Source: Thiobacillus sp. (GTDB lineage Bacteria > Pseudomonadota > Gammaproteobacteria > Burkholderiales > Thiobacillaceae). From it: a stretch of DNA of 36,608 nt. This document shows positions 35,672 to 36,608 of this stretch, in pieces; position 1 is the first letter of the stretch, and the number at the start of each line of letters is the position of its first letter. The translations under genes were made by a program, and so were the position numbers. The stretch is from NCBI GenBank assembly GCA_021166845.1, contig JAJPEP010000089.1:1-36608 (forward strand). Direction: 5' to 3'. Under the pieces are notes generated by a model that saw only the letters and a program-made list of their open reading frames with translations, ran no database searches and was not told where the DNA came from.

Positions 35672-35962
35672 ATGCTCATCATCTTCACCTACGACGTTTC
35701 CACAGAAACAGCCGCCGGGCGCAAGCGCCTGCGACGCGTCGCCAAGGCCTGCGAGCGCGTCGGCCAGCGAGTACAAAAATCGGTTTTCGAATGCACAATC
35801 GATGAAATGCAGTTCGAACAATTTGAGCGCGAATTGCTGGATGAAATAGACCCGTCTAAAGACAATCTGCGCTTCTACCGCATCACCGAGCCCATCGAGC
35901 TTCGCGTCAAACAACACGGCTGCTTCCGGTCCGTCGATTTTGAAGGCCCCTTGGTGATATGA
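35672..35962 (+). CDS. cas2: Cas2
   Basis: A 96-residue ferredoxin-fold protein that bridges the two Cas1 dimers. It begins [22 protein letters not shown] with the conserved Asp (D8), followed by [12 protein letters not shown] and the strand KDNLRFYRI. Length and N-terminus are typical of type I-C Cas2. It follows cas1 by 5 bp and ends 178 bp before the first repeat. Confidence 0.95.
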   Translation: MLIIFTYDVSTETAAGRKRLRRVAKACERVGQRVQKSVFECTIDEMQFEQFERELLDEIDPSKDNLRFYRITEPIELRVKQHGCFRSVDFEGPLVI

Positions 35963-36140
35963 CGCGCGAACCCCCATCAACGGCACAAACCCGTCGGCTT
36001 CGCGCGTGCCGTAACTCATTGTTCTTTAACAAGCTGAAGCACTTGGCCACCACAAAACATCGCCGCAGGATTGCGGTGCAAAGCAGGTTCGCGGAAACTT
36101 GTGGCGCTGCGCAGAACAATCAACAGGTTGCATGTGCAGC
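35963..36140 (+). promoter_or_regulatory. CRISPR leader
   Basis: The 178 bp between cas2 and repeat 1 contain no gene. TTGTTCTTTAACAA (around 36018-36031) forms an inverted repeat (TTGTT/AACAA) similar to the 'GTTCTTTAACAA' boxes often seen in leaders of proteobacterial arrays. The stretch just before the first repeat is AT-richer than its surroundings (GAACAATCAACAGG). New spacers should enter at this side, and the array promoter should lie here; I cannot point to a convincing -10. Confidence 0.6.
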
Positions 36141-36608
36141 GCATCGCCCGGCCTCACGGCCGGGCGCGGATTGAAACGAAGTAGTCCGTGCTGGTGCTGT
36201 ACGCATCGCGGGCGCATCGCCCGGCCTCACGGCCGGGCGCGGATTGAAACGCCATAACGCTCCCAGTAGTACTTGTCGCCGGCGTGCATCGCCCGGCCTC
36301 ACGGCCGGGCGCGGATTGAAACCCACTGCCAGCAGGGCAGGAACCCCCCCACGAGGAAGCATCGCCCGGCCTCACGGCCGGGCGCGGATTGAAACATTTC
36401 CGTCTTGAGTTGATCCGCCCGCGCCTGCACGCATCGCCCGGCCTCACGGCCGGGCGCGGATTGAAACAGATAACCGTGGTCATCGCGCGTGATCGCCGCG
36501 CAGCATCGCCCGGCCTCACGGCCGGGCGCGGATTGAAACACCTACATTAATATCGGCGTCCGGCATCCGGACGAAGGCATCGCCCGGCCTCACGGCCGGG
36601 CGCGGATT
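36141..36608 (+). CRISPR. CRISPR array, 37-nt repeats, seven copies to the window edge
   Basis: Repeats start at 36141, 36214, 36286, 36359, 36431, 36503 and 36577; the seventh is cut by the window end. All visible copies are identical. The repeat has a 4-nt start (GCAT), a 9-bp perfect stem CGCCCGGCC/GGCCGGGCG with loop TCAC, and the tail CGGATTGAAAC. Cas5d cleavage at the stem base would leave exactly this 11-nt tail as the 5' handle. Six spacers of 36, 35, 36, 35, 35 and 37 nt lie between them. The ATTGAAAC end is typical of type I-C, but 37 nt is longer than the common 32. Lack of any degenerate copy at the leader side agrees with an active array. Confidence 0.98.

Noticed and set aside
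36120..36541. Open frames across the CRISPR array with a repeated FNPRPAVRPGDA peptide
   Set aside because: They are translations of the repeats and not genes.

Overview
The window is GC-rich chromosomal DNA from a betaproteobacterium. Evidence for this is the ilvB-ilvH-ilvC-psd-pssA-leuA order, the wrbA/DUF2069 pair, a sphaeroides-haem-protein (SHP) type cytochrome cluster, and 'CTCCC' and 'TTTCTTTTGGCGAAG' type dispersed intergenic repeats. Nitrosomonadales or Rhodocyclales would fit, but the species cannot be named from this sequence alone. No rRNA or tRNA gene was seen.

Layout. (1) 1-4330, minus strand: class Ia ribonucleotide reductase, with nrdB running off the left edge and nrdA, separated by about 470 bp of dispersed repeat. 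(2) 4657-8003, plus strand: purU, a divergent PilZ-like protein, wrbA and a DUF2069 membrane protein, the last three joined by ATGA overlaps. (3) 8372-14700: an OmpR/PhoQ-like two-component system with a PepSY protein, divergent from SHP, dihaem cytochrome c, a second PepSY protein, a ferric-reductase-like flavocytochrome and cytochrome b561. Two copies of a four-half-site element phased at 11 bp (10816-10853 and 11867-11904) suggest that the response regulator controls both the SHP and the second PepSY transcripts. A 135-bp duplicate of the flavocytochrome gene tail lies behind b561. (4) 14723-16253, minus: a cupredoxin, a LolA-like protein and an SRPBCC protein. (5) 16467-22999, minus: branched-chain amino acid and phospholipid synthesis genes, with a leucine-rich leader peptide before leuA and two heptad-based repeat elements. 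(6) 23226-24752: RDD and DUF6231 proteins and a histidine phosphatase. (7) 24880-25995: accessory DNA with a dispersed repeat, a Phd/PIN toxin-antitoxin pair and a DUF433 remnant.

(8) 25992-36608: a type I-C-like CRISPR-Cas locus. The order is WYL regulator, control region, cas5, cas8c, cas7, cas3, an inverted RelE/ParE-type toxin-antitoxin cassette, cas4, cas1, cas2, leader, and an array of 37-nt repeats cut by the window edge. cas3 lies after cas7 instead of in front of cas5.

The most interesting signal is in the control region between the WYL gene and cas5. On the minus strand, 27039-27028 reproduces 12 nt of the CRISPR repeat 3' end, directly after a weak stem. The 18 nt that follow the handle match the promoter region upstream of the cas operon (27102-27085) at 16 of 18 positions, with mismatches only at spacer positions 6 and 9. 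The match then stops (0 of the next 13). A 10-bp GAAA-capped hairpin ends the element. This looks like a crRNA-like RNA (CreR/CreA class) that guides Cascade to its own operon promoter. The first reading frame behind that promoter encodes a 38-aa hydrophobic peptide, so a CreT-like toxin guard is possible as well as plain autorepression. A 16-bp perfect palindrome carrying TATAAT on both strands sits between guide and target and may be the WYL operator or a divergent promoter core.
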